Shown here: piece after piece, positions 4,793-11,454 of the stretch | Layout of the letters: the number at the start of each line of letters is the position of its first letter | How positions within the stretch are numbered: the first letter of the stretch is position 1 | From: Actinobacteria bacterium 13_1_20CM_4_69_9 | Lineage (GTDB): Bacteria > Actinomycetota > Thermoleophilia > Gaiellales > Gaiellaceae | Direction of reading: 5' to 3' | Assembly (NCBI GenBank): GCA_001920085.1 | Contig: MNJC01000134.1 | Coordinates: 1-12,319 of the forward strand | DNA length: 12,319 nt | Translations under genes and position numbers: made by a program | The notes under the pieces: model-generated | What the model saw: only the letters and a program-made list of their open reading frames with translations | What the model was told of the DNA's origin: nothing | The model's database searches: none

Positions 4793-5779
4793 ATGCCTGA
4801 GCTGAGCTACCGCGAGGCGGTGCGGGACGCGCTGTCGCGCGCGATGCGCGACGACGACGACGTTTTCATCATGGGCGAGGACATCGCCGAGATGGGCGGG
4901 TCGATGGGCGTCACCCAGGGGATGGTCGACGAGTTCGGCCCCGAGCGCGTCCGCAACACCCCGATCTCCGAGATGGCGCTCGCCGGCGCGGCGATCGGCG
5001 CCGCGATGCAAGGGATGCGCCCGGTCGCGGAGATCATGTACGAGGACTTCCTCACGCTCGCGACCGAGCAGATCGTCAACCAGGCCGCGAAGCACCGCTA
5101 CATGTCCGGCGGGCAGCTGTCGGTCCCGGTCACGTTCCGCACGCAGGGCGGCGCGGGCTGGTCGCCGGGCGCGCAGCACGCGCAGCAGCTCGAAGCGTGG
5201 TTCGTGCACATCCCCGGGCTGAAGGTGGTCTTCGCATCGACACCCAGCGACGTCCGCGGCCTGCTGTGGTCGGCGATCTACGACGACAACCCGGTCGTCT
5301 TCTTCGAGCACCGCACGCTCTACGGCCTGAAGGAGGAGGTGCCGGACGAGCTCGAGCCCATCCCGCTCGGACAGGCGCGCGTGCACCGTGAAGGCGAAGA
5401 CGTGACCGTCATCGCGACGGGCCGGCTCGTGCACGAGGCGCTCTCGGCCGCCCAGGAGGCGGAGAGCGACGGCGTCTCGGTCGAAGTCGTGGATCCGCGC
5501 ACCCTGCAACCGCTTGACGAAGAAGCGCTGATCAACTCCGTCAAGAAGACGAATCGCTGCGTCGTCGCCCACGAGGCCGTGACGCGAATGGGCTTCGGAG
5601 CCGAAGTCGCGTCGGTGATCCAGTACGGCGCGTTCGACTGGCTCGACGCGCCGATCGAGCGGGTCGGCGCGAAGTTCGCACCGCTGCCGTTCGCCCCGGT
5701 CATGGAGGAGTTCGTCGTGCCGCACGCCAACGACGTGCTCGACGCGATTCGCCGCACCGTAGGACGCAATGGCAACTGA
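4793..5779 (+). CDS. pdhB: 2-oxoacid (pyruvate/acetoin-type) dehydrogenase E1 component, beta subunit
   Basis: This 328-aa protein is the partner of E1 alpha in the E1 heterotetramer. It shows GEDIAEMGGSMGVTQGM near residues 24-40, with the Glu expected to activate the thiamine ring. TPISEMALAGAAIGAAMQG and EIMYEDFLTLATEQIVNQAAK follow, and then the hallmark GAQHAQQLEAWFVHIPGLKV and DDNPVVFFEHRTLYG. The C-terminal transketolase domain is complete (VDPRTLQPLDEE). Length is normal for AcoB/PdhB. The ATG at 4793-4795 follows hairpin 2 of the repeat element by 4 nt and has no Shine-Dalgarno sequence, so initiation may depend on the structure or on coupling with the upstream gene. The 3' end overlaps E2 by 11 bp. 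Confidence 0.93.
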   Translation: MPELSYREAVRDALSRAMRDDDDVFIMGEDIAEMGGSMGVTQGMVDEFGPERVRNTPISEMALAGAAIGAAMQGMRPVAEIMYEDFLTLATEQIVNQAAKHRYMSGGQLSVPVTFRTQGGAGWSPGAQHAQQLEAWFVHIPGLKVVFASTPSDVRGLLWSAIYDDNPVVFFEHRTLYGLKEEVPDELEPIPLGQARVHREGEDVTVIATGRLVHEALSAAQEAESDGVSVEVVDPRTLQPLDEEALINSVKKTNRCVVAHEAVTRMGFGAEVASVIQYGAFDWLDAPIERVGAKFAPLPFAPVMEEFVVPHANDVLDAIRRTVGRNGN

Positions 5780-7016
5780 GATCAAGCTCCCACGCCTCGG
5801 GCAGGGGATGGAGTCGGGGACGATCGTCAAGTGGCTCAAGTCCGAAGGCGACCCCGTCGAGAAGGGCGAGCCGCTCTACGAGCTCGACACCGACAAGGTC
5901 ACGCAGGAGGTCGAGGCCGACGCCTCGGGCGTCTTGCTGAAGATCGCGGTCGCCGAGGGGGAAGTCCCGGTCGGCAGGACGATCGCGGTGATCGGCGAGC
6001 AGGGCGAGTCGGTCGAGGTGGCCGACGACGCGCAGGAGGAGGGCTCTCCCGCGCGCGCGCGTGAAGAAGAAAGGGAGCGCGGGCGCGACGCCTCGACTTC
6101 GAGGGATGCGAGCGAGCAGGTGACGCAGATCCAGGAGCCGCAGTCGGGCAACGGACGGATCAAGGCGTCGCCGCTCGCCCGGCGCATCGCCCGGGAACGG
6201 GGCATCGATCTGCGCGAGGTCGCCGGCACGGGCCCCGAGGGACGTGTCGTCGCAGAGGACGTCGAGCGCGCGGCGGCCACCGGACTGCCCTCGGCTCCGG
6301 TCCTGGCGGCGGCACCGGCGCCGACGGCCGTTCCGCAAGAGGTCGAGGTCGAGCAGCTCTCGTCCATGCGCAAGACGATCGCGCGCCGCCTCACGGAGGC
6401 CTGGCAGGCGCCGGTCTTCCAGCTCGGCATCACTGTCGACATGGGTCGCGCGCTCGAAGTGCGCAAGCGCCTCGTCGAGCTCAACGCCGACGGCGCAAAG
6501 CCGACCGTCTCCGACCTGCTCACGAAGGTGTCTGCGATGGCGCTGATGCGCCACCGCGCCGTCAACGCGCTCTACAAGGGGGACGCCATCGAGCTCCACC
6601 CGAGCGCGAACATAGGGATCGCCGTCGCGATTCCGAACGGCCTCGTCGTGCCCGTGATCCAGGGTTGCGAGCGGAAGACGATCGCCGAGATCGCAGCCGC
6701 GCGCGCGGAGCTCGTCGATCGCGCACGCGGCGGCAGGCTCCAGCAGGGCGACCTCGACGGCGGCACGTTCACGATCTCCAACCTCGGCATGTTCGGCATC
6801 GAGCGCTTCATCGCCGTGCTGAACCCTCCGCAGGCGGCGATTCTCGCGGTCGGCTCCACGGAAGAGAAGCCGGTTGCCGTCGACGGGCAGGTGGTCGTAC
6901 GGCCGCGCATGGAGCTCACGTTGACGTGCGACCACCGCGCGATCGACGGCGCGACGGGCGCGCAGTTCCTGGGGGACGTGAAGGCGTTCCTCGAGGAGCC
7001 CGGGCTCGCCCTGTGA
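5769..7016 (+). CDS. pdhC: 2-oxoacid dehydrogenase E2 component (dihydrolipoyllysine acyltransferase)
   Basis: This 415-aa core subunit of the complex accepts the acyl group from E1 and passes it to CoA. Residues 1-80 form a single lipoyl domain with the lipoylation site DTDKV (Lys43). Residues 131-167 form the peripheral subunit-binding domain (ASPLARRIARERGIDL, then GTGPEGRV). Residues 195-415 form the catalytic domain, with the active-site motif DHRAIDGATGAQFLGD (His389, Asp393). The linker between lipoyl and binding domains (about 86-129) is highly charged (PARAREEERERGRD) where many family members have an Ala/Pro-rich linker; a short Ala/Pro linker is present before the catalytic domain. 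The start is ATG 5769-5771 with AGGA 4 nt upstream, inside the end of the E1 beta gene. The stop overlaps the VOC gene as GTGA. Confidence 0.93.
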   Translation: MATEIKLPRLGQGMESGTIVKWLKSEGDPVEKGEPLYELDTDKVTQEVEADASGVLLKIAVAEGEVPVGRTIAVIGEQGESVEVADDAQEEGSPARAREEERERGRDASTSRDASEQVTQIQEPQSGNGRIKASPLARRIARERGIDLREVAGTGPEGRVVAEDVERAAATGLPSAPVLAAAPAPTAVPQEVEVEQLSSMRKTIARRLTEAWQAPVFQLGITVDMGRALEVRKRLVELNADGAKPTVSDLLTKVSAMALMRHRAVNALYKGDAIELHPSANIGIAVAIPNGLVVPVIQGCERKTIAEIAAARAELVDRARGGRLQQGDLDGGTFTISNLGMFGIERFIAVLNPPQAAILAVGSTEEKPVAVDGQVVVRPRMELTLTCDHRAIDGATGAQFLGDVKAFLEEPGLAL

Positions 7017-7351
7017 CGATGGTCTGGTACCACGTGCGCGACCTCGCCGCCGCGCGAAGGTTCTACAAGGAGAAGCTCGGCTTCACCGAGACCTTCTTCG
7101 ACGAGCAGGCCGACTGGTCGAAGCTCGAGCGGAACGGAATGGAGATCGCGCTCGCGCAGGGCGAGCCGCAGGAGGACGGCGGCGTGGCACACGTCGACGT
7201 CACGGACGTCAAGGCAGCGGCAGACGAGCTGCGGCAGTCCGGCGTCGAGGTCGGCGTCGTCTTCGAGCTGCACGGGGAGATGCGGTTGCTCGACGTCTAC
7301 GACCCGGACGGGAACCGCTTGCAGTTTGCCCAGGAACTTTCCGCGGGCTGA
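7013..7351 (+). CDS. VOC-superfamily (glyoxalase/bleomycin-resistance-like) protein
   Basis: This small single-domain protein of 112 aa starts at GTG 7013, which overlaps the E2 stop as GTGA; ATG at 7019 (110 aa) is an equally possible start. VWYHVRDLAAARRFYKEKLGF and LDVYDPDGNRLQF are the opening and closing beta-alpha-beta signatures of the VOC fold, with AHVDVTDVKAAADELR in the middle. The usual last metal ligand in the 'DPdGN..E' motif is Gln here, so metal-dependent catalysis is doubtful; it may be a binding protein or use different ligands. Substrate cannot be predicted. It is tightly packed between E2 and the phosphotransferase gene (26-bp overlap with the latter), so it is very likely co-transcribed with the dehydrogenase genes. 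Confidence 0.8.
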   Translation: MTMVWYHVRDLAAARRFYKEKLGFTETFFDEQADWSKLERNGMEIALAQGEPQEDGGVAHVDVTDVKAAADELRQSGVEVGVVFELHGEMRLLDVYDPDGNRLQFAQELSAG

Positions 7352-8183
7352 GCTCGAGCGTCTGCTCGGCGCGCGCGTCGCCGGCTTCGATCGAGTCCAG
7401 AGCGGCGGTTACGGGCTTGTCAACGCGCACTGGCTCGCGCGGCTGGCAGATGGCCGCTCGGTCTTCGTCAAGCACGCGCTCACCCACGAAGCCGAGGAGT
7501 GGCTTCGGACAGAACGGCTCGTGTACGGGCACGTGCGCGGTTCGTTCATGCCCGAATGCCTCGGCGCGACCGACGGCGTCCTCGTGCTCGAGGATCTCTC
7601 CAGCGCGGATTGGCCGCCGCCGTGGTCGTCGCAGCGCATCGAATCGGTCCTGGGAATGTTGTCGGACGTGCGCTCGTCTGCACGGCCTTCCGGGCTGCCT
7701 CGCCTCGAAGACATGCGCAGCGCGATCGTCGGCTGGCCGACGGTGGCGGACGATCCCGGGCCGATGCTCTCGACCGGCGTCTGTTCCGCGCACTGGCTCG
7801 AAGCCGCGCTGCCGGCCCTGCTGCGCGCCGCCGACGCCGCCGAGCTCGACGGCGACGACTTGCTGCATGCCGATGTGCGCAGCGACAACCTCTGCTTCAA
7901 AGGGGTCGGTCCGGTGCTCGTCGACTGGAACATCGCCTGCATCGGAAACGGGGAGTTCGACGTCGCGTTTTGGTTGCCGAGCCTGCGGCTCGAGGGCGGC
8001 CCGCAGCCGTGGGAGGTGCTTCCCGACGCCCGTGGGCTGGCGACGGTGGTCGCCGGGTTCTTCGCGGCACGCGCAGGGCTGCCCCCGCCGGCCGGGGCGC
8101 CGACCGTGCGCGACTTTCAGGTGCGCCAGCTCGAGGTCGCATTGCCGTGGGCTGCGCGTGAGTCAGGCCAGGCTGCGCCCTGA
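7326..8183 (+). CDS. Aminoglycoside phosphotransferase (APH)-fold kinase-like protein
   Basis: This 285-aa protein has a kinase-like fold. The N-lobe includes SGGYGLVNAHWLARLADGRSVFVKHA (about 26-51), with the nucleotide-binding lysine in VFVKH. The catalytic loop is LLHADVRSDNLCF, with the Brenner motif HxDxxxxN (His181, Asp183, Asn188). The metal-binding aspartate follows in VLVDWNIACIG (Asp200). This set is typical of APH/choline-kinase-like small-molecule phosphotransferases; the substrate is unknown and antibiotic resistance should not be assumed. The only start giving the full N-lobe is TTG 7326-7328, 26 bp inside the VOC gene; no better ATG or GTG is in frame nearby. Position between E2 and E3 genes suggests co-expression with the dehydrogenase complex, though not necessarily a functional link. 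Confidence 0.82.
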   Translation: MPRNFPRAELERLLGARVAGFDRVQSGGYGLVNAHWLARLADGRSVFVKHALTHEAEEWLRTERLVYGHVRGSFMPECLGATDGVLVLEDLSSADWPPPWSSQRIESVLGMLSDVRSSARPSGLPRLEDMRSAIVGWPTVADDPGPMLSTGVCSAHWLEAALPALLRAADAAELDGDDLLHADVRSDNLCFKGVGPVLVDWNIACIGNGEFDVAFWLPSLRLEGGPQPWEVLPDARGLATVVAGFFAARAGLPPPAGAPTVRDFQVRQLEVALPWAARESGQAAP

Positions 8184-8190
8184 CGGCGAA

Positions 8191-8335
8191 CCGTCCGAGA
8201 GCGCGGCGTCTCCAGGTAGCTAGAGAGCGGACGGCCGTTGGACGAGCGGCGCCGGAAGGCGGACTCGTCCAGGACCGAATCGCAGCGCGCGGCGACGGAG
8301 CAGGCGGGCCCTCAGGCCGTGGCCGAACTCGGTCC
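8191..8335 (+). other. Structured stretch in the 221-bp gap between the phosphotransferase and GNAT genes
   Basis: No coding sequence is convincing between 8184 and 8404. Three neighbouring inverted repeats can be traced: CCGTCCG (8191-8197) with CGGACGG (8228-8234); TGGACGAG (8239-8246) with CTCGTCCA (8264-8271), enclosing a CGCC-GGAA-GGCG mini-hairpin with a GNRA-type loop; and GGACCGA (8272-8278) with TCGGTCC (8329-8335), directly abutting the second. None is followed by a T-run. In sequence this GC-rich, about one such 7-8 bp stem is expected by chance in this length, so only the tandem arrangement is notable. Confidence 0.3.
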
Positions 8336-8404
8336 GCTGGTCATCGTTCCTCTTCACGCCAGTTGAGATGCCGCTCGCGCCGTTTTCTTGCAGACTCTCC
8401 TGTC

Positions 8405-8851
8405 GTGATCCGCCAAGCGGGGCCGCAGGACGTCCGCTTCCTCCGGGACATGCTGAAGCACGCCTACCACTGGCGGCTGAACGAGGATCCCGACCTGCCC
8501 GTCGCCCGCTACGTGAACAACTGGGGGCGCCCCGGCGACGCGGGTCTCATTGCCTGGGAGGCCGGACCGGTGGGCGCGGCCTGGTACCGCCTCTTCCCGG
8601 ACGACGCACCCGGCTTCGGCTTCGTCGACGCGGAGACGCCGGAGCTGACGATCGCCGTCGTGCCGAGCCGCCGCGGCGGCGGGCTGGGCGGTCAGCTGAT
8701 GGAGGCGCTGCTCGCGCGCGCGAAGGAGCAAGGTCACACCGCTGTCAGCCTGAGCGCGGAAAAGGGGACGACGAAGCTCTACGAGCGTTTCGGTTTCCGC
8801 CCTGTCGAGGACAAGGACGGGACGGTGACGATGCGCGCTGATCTAACCTAG
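8405..8851 (+). CDS. GNAT-family N-acetyltransferase
   Basis: This 148-aa single-domain acetyltransferase begins with GTG 8405-8407, giving VIRQAGPQDVRFLRDML, the usual N-terminus of this fold. A TTG at 8363 would add 14 basic residues and looks less likely. The acetyl-CoA-binding motif A is clear: LTIAVVPSRRGGGLGGQLMEALLARAKEQG, with the R/Q-x-x-G-x-G/A pyrophosphate loop (RRGGGLGG). LYERFGFRPVED is the typical motif B ending. The acceptor substrate cannot be predicted; members acetylate small molecules, antibiotics or protein N-termini. It is separated from the upstream kinase-like gene by 221 bp and from the E3 gene by 106 bp that hold repeat copy 2, so it may be a separate unit or part of the long dehydrogenase transcript. 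Confidence 0.85.
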   Translation: MIRQAGPQDVRFLRDMLKHAYHWRLNEDPDLPVARYVNNWGRPGDAGLIAWEAGPVGAAWYRLFPDDAPGFGFVDAETPELTIAVVPSRRGGGLGGQLMEALLARAKEQGHTAVSLSAEKGTTKLYERFGFRPVEDKDGTVTMRADLT

Positions 8852-8889
8852 GGCGTGGATATGACTTCGATCGCGTCGACCGGTCATTT

Positions 8890-8947
8890 CAGACGGACGA
8901 ACGGGCAGAGCCCGTGCGTCCTGAGAACGGCGCCGACAAGCGGCGCC
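8890..8947 (+). repeat. Double-hairpin repeat element, copy 2 (before E3)
   Basis: This is the second copy of the 58-bp element, in the same orientation. Hairpin 1 (8895-8921) pairs GGACGAACGGGC with GCCCGTGCGTCC around an AGA loop: 11 of 12 positions pair, one being a compensatory G-C to A-T change relative to copy 1, with one A/G mismatch. Hairpin 2 (8929-8947) is identical to copy 1 (GGCGCCG, ACAAG, CGGCGCC). The GTG start of the E3 gene lies 10 nt after hairpin 2. Of the six differences from copy 1, three lie in the 7-nt spacer between hairpins and three in the stem of hairpin 1; all loops and hairpin 2 are unchanged. Confidence 0.85.
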
Positions 8948-8957
8948 TAGGTCCGTA

Positions 8958-10364
8958 GTGGACGTCGACGTCGCAGTTCTCGGAGGGGGCCCCGGTGGTT
9001 ACACCGCGGCCATCCGCGTCGCGCAACTCGGCGCCAGCGTCGCCTGCATCGAGCGCGAGCCGGAGCTCGGAGGCACCTGCCTGCGCATCGGCTGCATCCC
9101 GACGAAGGCCTGGGTGCAGACGGCGTTCGCGCTGAAGGAGGCGGAGCACACGTTCGAGAAGCTCGGCGTGAGGCTCGGCGGTTACCAGCTCGAGTTCGGG
9201 ACTGCGAACGAGTGGAAGGCCGGCGTCGTCAAGCAGATGACGCAGGGCGTCGCGTCGCTCTTCAAGGCGAACGGCGTCGAGTGGGTGAAGGGAACCGGGA
9301 CGTTCAAGGACGCGAACACGATCGCCGTCGACGGCGGGGAGGACGTGTCCTTCAAGACCGCGATCATCGCGACCGGCTCGTTCCCGCTGCGGCCGCCGAT
9401 CGAGGGCCTCGACTCGGAGCGCTGCGTCGACTCGGAGGCGCTCCTGGCACAGAGCGAGGTGCCGAAGCGCCTCGTCGTCCTCGGCGGCGGGATCATCGGC
9501 TGCGAGTTCGCATCGATCTTCAACCGCTTCGGCAGCGAGGTGACGATCATCGAGATGCTGCCGAACCTGATCCCACAGGAGGACGCCGACGCGTCGAAGG
9601 AGCTGGCGAAGCAGTTCGGCAAGCGGGGGATCGCGCTGCACCTCGAGAAGCAGTGCAAGAGGGTGGAGGACGACGGCTCGAAGCTCACCGTCCAGTTCGG
9701 TGACGGCGAGACCGTCGAGGCCGATCTCATGCTCGTCTCGGTCGGACGCGGCCCGAACGTCGAGGGCCTGGGGTTGGAGAGCATCGGCGTCGAGCTCGAC
9801 AAGCGCAAGGGCATCGCGGCCGACGAGCACCGCCGTACGACCGTCCCGCACATCTACGCCGTCGGCGACTGCGCCGGCTACTGGCAGCTCGCGCACACGG
9901 CGTTTCGCGAGGGCGAGGTCGCCGCGGAGAACGCGTGCGGGCACGACGCGGTCGTCGACAACCGCGCCGTCCCGCGCCCGATCTACACCGATCCCGAGAT
10001 CGCAGGCGTCGGCCTGACGGAGGCAGAGGCGCGCGAGCAGTACGGGGACGACGTCGCGACCGGCATGTTCCCGTGGGTCGCGAACGCGCGCGCGGTGATG
10101 CAGAACGAGACGACCGGCTGGGTGAAGTCGATCCACGAGACGCGGTACGGCGAGCTGCTCGGGCTCGTCATGGTCGGCCCGCACGTCACCGATCTGATCG
10201 AGGCGGGCGTTGTCGCGATCGACGCGGAGGCAACGGTGGAAACGGTCGCCGACGGGATGGCCGCTCACCCAACGCTTTCGGAGGCGATCAAGGAAGCCGG
10301 CCTCGTCGCGCTCGGCCGCGCGATCCACATTCCGAACAAAAAGCGGGCTAAGGCAACCGCGTAA
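8958..10364 (+). CDS. lpdA: Dihydrolipoamide dehydrogenase (E3 component)
   Basis: This 468-aa FAD-dependent disulfide oxidoreductase reoxidises dihydrolipoyl-E2 with NAD+. The N-terminal FAD motif is VAVLGGGPGGYTAAIR (5-20). The redox-active disulfide is GGTCLRIGCIPTK (Cys41, Cys46). The NAD-binding motif is VVLGGGIIGCEFASIF, and the second FAD motif is IYAVGDCAG. The C-terminal interface carries the catalytic dyad in HPTLSE (His437, Glu442). Length is normal, and the C-terminus ends in a basic tail (PNKKRAKATA). GTG at 8958-8960 gives the canonical N-terminus with only a weak AGG upstream. It is downstream of repeat copy 2 and separated from the E2 gene by three genes of unrelated families. 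It overlaps the convergent PD40 gene by 17 bp. E3 may also serve other 2-oxoacid dehydrogenases or the glycine cleavage system. Confidence 0.96.
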   Translation: MDVDVAVLGGGPGGYTAAIRVAQLGASVACIEREPELGGTCLRIGCIPTKAWVQTAFALKEAEHTFEKLGVRLGGYQLEFGTANEWKAGVVKQMTQGVASLFKANGVEWVKGTGTFKDANTIAVDGGEDVSFKTAIIATGSFPLRPPIEGLDSERCVDSEALLAQSEVPKRLVVLGGGIIGCEFASIFNRFGSEVTIIEMLPNLIPQEDADASKELAKQFGKRGIALHLEKQCKRVEDDGSKLTVQFGDGETVEADLMLVSVGRGPNVEGLGLESIGVELDKRKGIAADEHRRTTVPHIYAVGDCAGYWQLAHTAFREGEVAAENACGHDAVVDNRAVPRPIYTDPEIAGVGLTEAEAREQYGDDVATGMFPWVANARAVMQNETTGWVKSIHETRYGELLGLVMVGPHVTDLIEAGVVAIDAEATVETVADGMAAHPTLSEAIKEAGLVALGRAIHIPNKKRAKATA

Positions 10365-11454
10365 CGCGCTCGCAGTCCTGCGCGACGCGATCGCGGCGGT
10401 CTGCGTAGACGACGTCGCTGCCGGCGCCGCATGTGACGCGGTCCGGGCCGCCGCCGTTCACACGGATGACGTCGTTCAACCGCGAGCCGCGGACGACGTC
10501 CGGCTTGTTCGTCCCATGGCATGCGAGCACAGGGCGGTCCTGGCGCCCGTTCCCGTCCACGACGCGCACGCCTGCCGGCAGGTCGCGAACCTCGAGCCGG
10601 TAGAGGACGCGTGTGCCGTCGTGCGAGACGGCGACGAAGGATGCGTCGTGGCCCGGGGGAAGGTGTGTCAGCTGCATCGTCTTCCGCGTTTCCGGATCGA
10701 AGCGCCGAACGCTGCCGTCTGCCAGCGCTACCTCGAAGCTGTAGAAGATCCCGTTCGGCCGCCAGGCGAGGGGCGGCTCTGCTGCGACGGTGTAAGCAGG
10801 ACGTCCACCGAAGCGCGTGACGATCCCGAGCACGCCGCCGAGGAAGGCGAGCCGTGTCGAGTCCGGCGACCAGGCGATCGCCGCCACCGGGAAATCGGCC
10901 GACGCGATCGTGCGCGGCGGTCCCCGGTCAGGCCTGATCTCGCGAAGCTCTTTCCCTGCCGCATAGGCGATTACGAGGCCGTCCGGCGCCCACGTCGGGT
11001 GAAGGCCGTCGGTGAGGTAACGGATGTCGCCGGTCGCGACGTCGAGTGTGTGGATGTGCCCGTCGCGTGCGAAGACCAGCTGCCGGCCGTCCGGTGCCCA
11101 GTCGCCGAGCTCCGTCGTCGTGCCGTGCTCGACGTGGACGAGCTCGCGGCTGATGCTCGGCCGTCCGAACGAGAGAACCTCGATTGCGCCGGTCCGCTTC
11201 TGGAATGCGAGCACGCGGCCCCTGGCGGACCAGACGAGCTTCTCGGGCGCGCTGTCCAACGTCAGCCAGCGCGTCCTGGGGGACACGGTGCCCGGACGGG
11301 CGACTTCGATTTCCGCCGATTCCTCCCGAGGGATGGTGTACGCCACCTCGAGTCCATCCGGAGAGATGTCAGGGACGGCCGAGCCGGCTGGCGTCGCCGG
11401 CCCGCAATGCACGACCAGGCTGACCGCCGCGGCGATCTCGACCCCGAGCATCAC
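10348..11454 (-). CDS. Secreted PD40/TolB-like beta-propeller protein with RTX-like C-terminal tail
   Basis: This 368-aa protein consists of repeated blades of the PD40/WD40-like type: DISPDGLEVAY, DWAPDGRQLVFAR, TWAPDGLVIAY, AWSPDSTRLAF and AVSHDGTRVLY all fit 'wSPDG..laf'. A short hydrophobic N-terminus (AAAVSLVV, about 8-15) suggests export, but its n-region lacks positive charge, so the signal is weak; Cys17 is not in a good lipobox. Residues 311-368 form an RTX-like tail (GTNKPDVVRGSRLNDVI, GGGPDRVTCGAGSDVV, ADRRDRVAQDCERV) with Cys312, Cys342 and Cys361 available for disulfides. The start is GTG 11454 or the adjacent ATG 11451; an in-frame stop just upstream excludes anything longer. 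Partner and ligand are unknown. It diverges from the sigma-factor gene. Confidence 0.85.
   Translation of the reverse strand: MMLGVEIAAAVSLVVHCGPATPAGSAVPDISPDGLEVAYTIPREESAEIEVARPGTVSPRTRWLTLDSAPEKLVWSARGRVLAFQKRTGAIEVLSFGRPSISRELVHVEHGTTTELGDWAPDGRQLVFARDGHIHTLDVATGDIRYLTDGLHPTWAPDGLVIAYAAGKELREIRPDRGPPRTIASADFPVAAIAWSPDSTRLAFLGGVLGIVTRFGGRPAYTVAAEPPLAWRPNGIFYSFEVALADGSVRRFDPETRKTMQLTHLPPGHDASFVAVSHDGTRVLYRLEVRDLPAGVRVVDGNGRQDRPVLACHGTNKPDVVRGSRLNDVIRVNGGGPDRVTCGAGSDVVYADRRDRVAQDCERVTRLP

Noticed and set aside
8239..8271. Hairpin as an intrinsic terminator after the kinase-like gene
   Set aside because: A reasonable stem, but followed by a GC-rich sequence with no T-run, so the standard terminator model is not met.
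8889..10328. A 479-codon open frame on the minus strand opposite the E3 gene, and similar long frames opposite E1 alpha, E1 beta and E2
   Set aside because: They mirror the codons of well-identified genes on the plus strand. Their translations are Arg/Asp/Val/Leu-rich with no recognisable domain, the usual effect of high GC at third positions.
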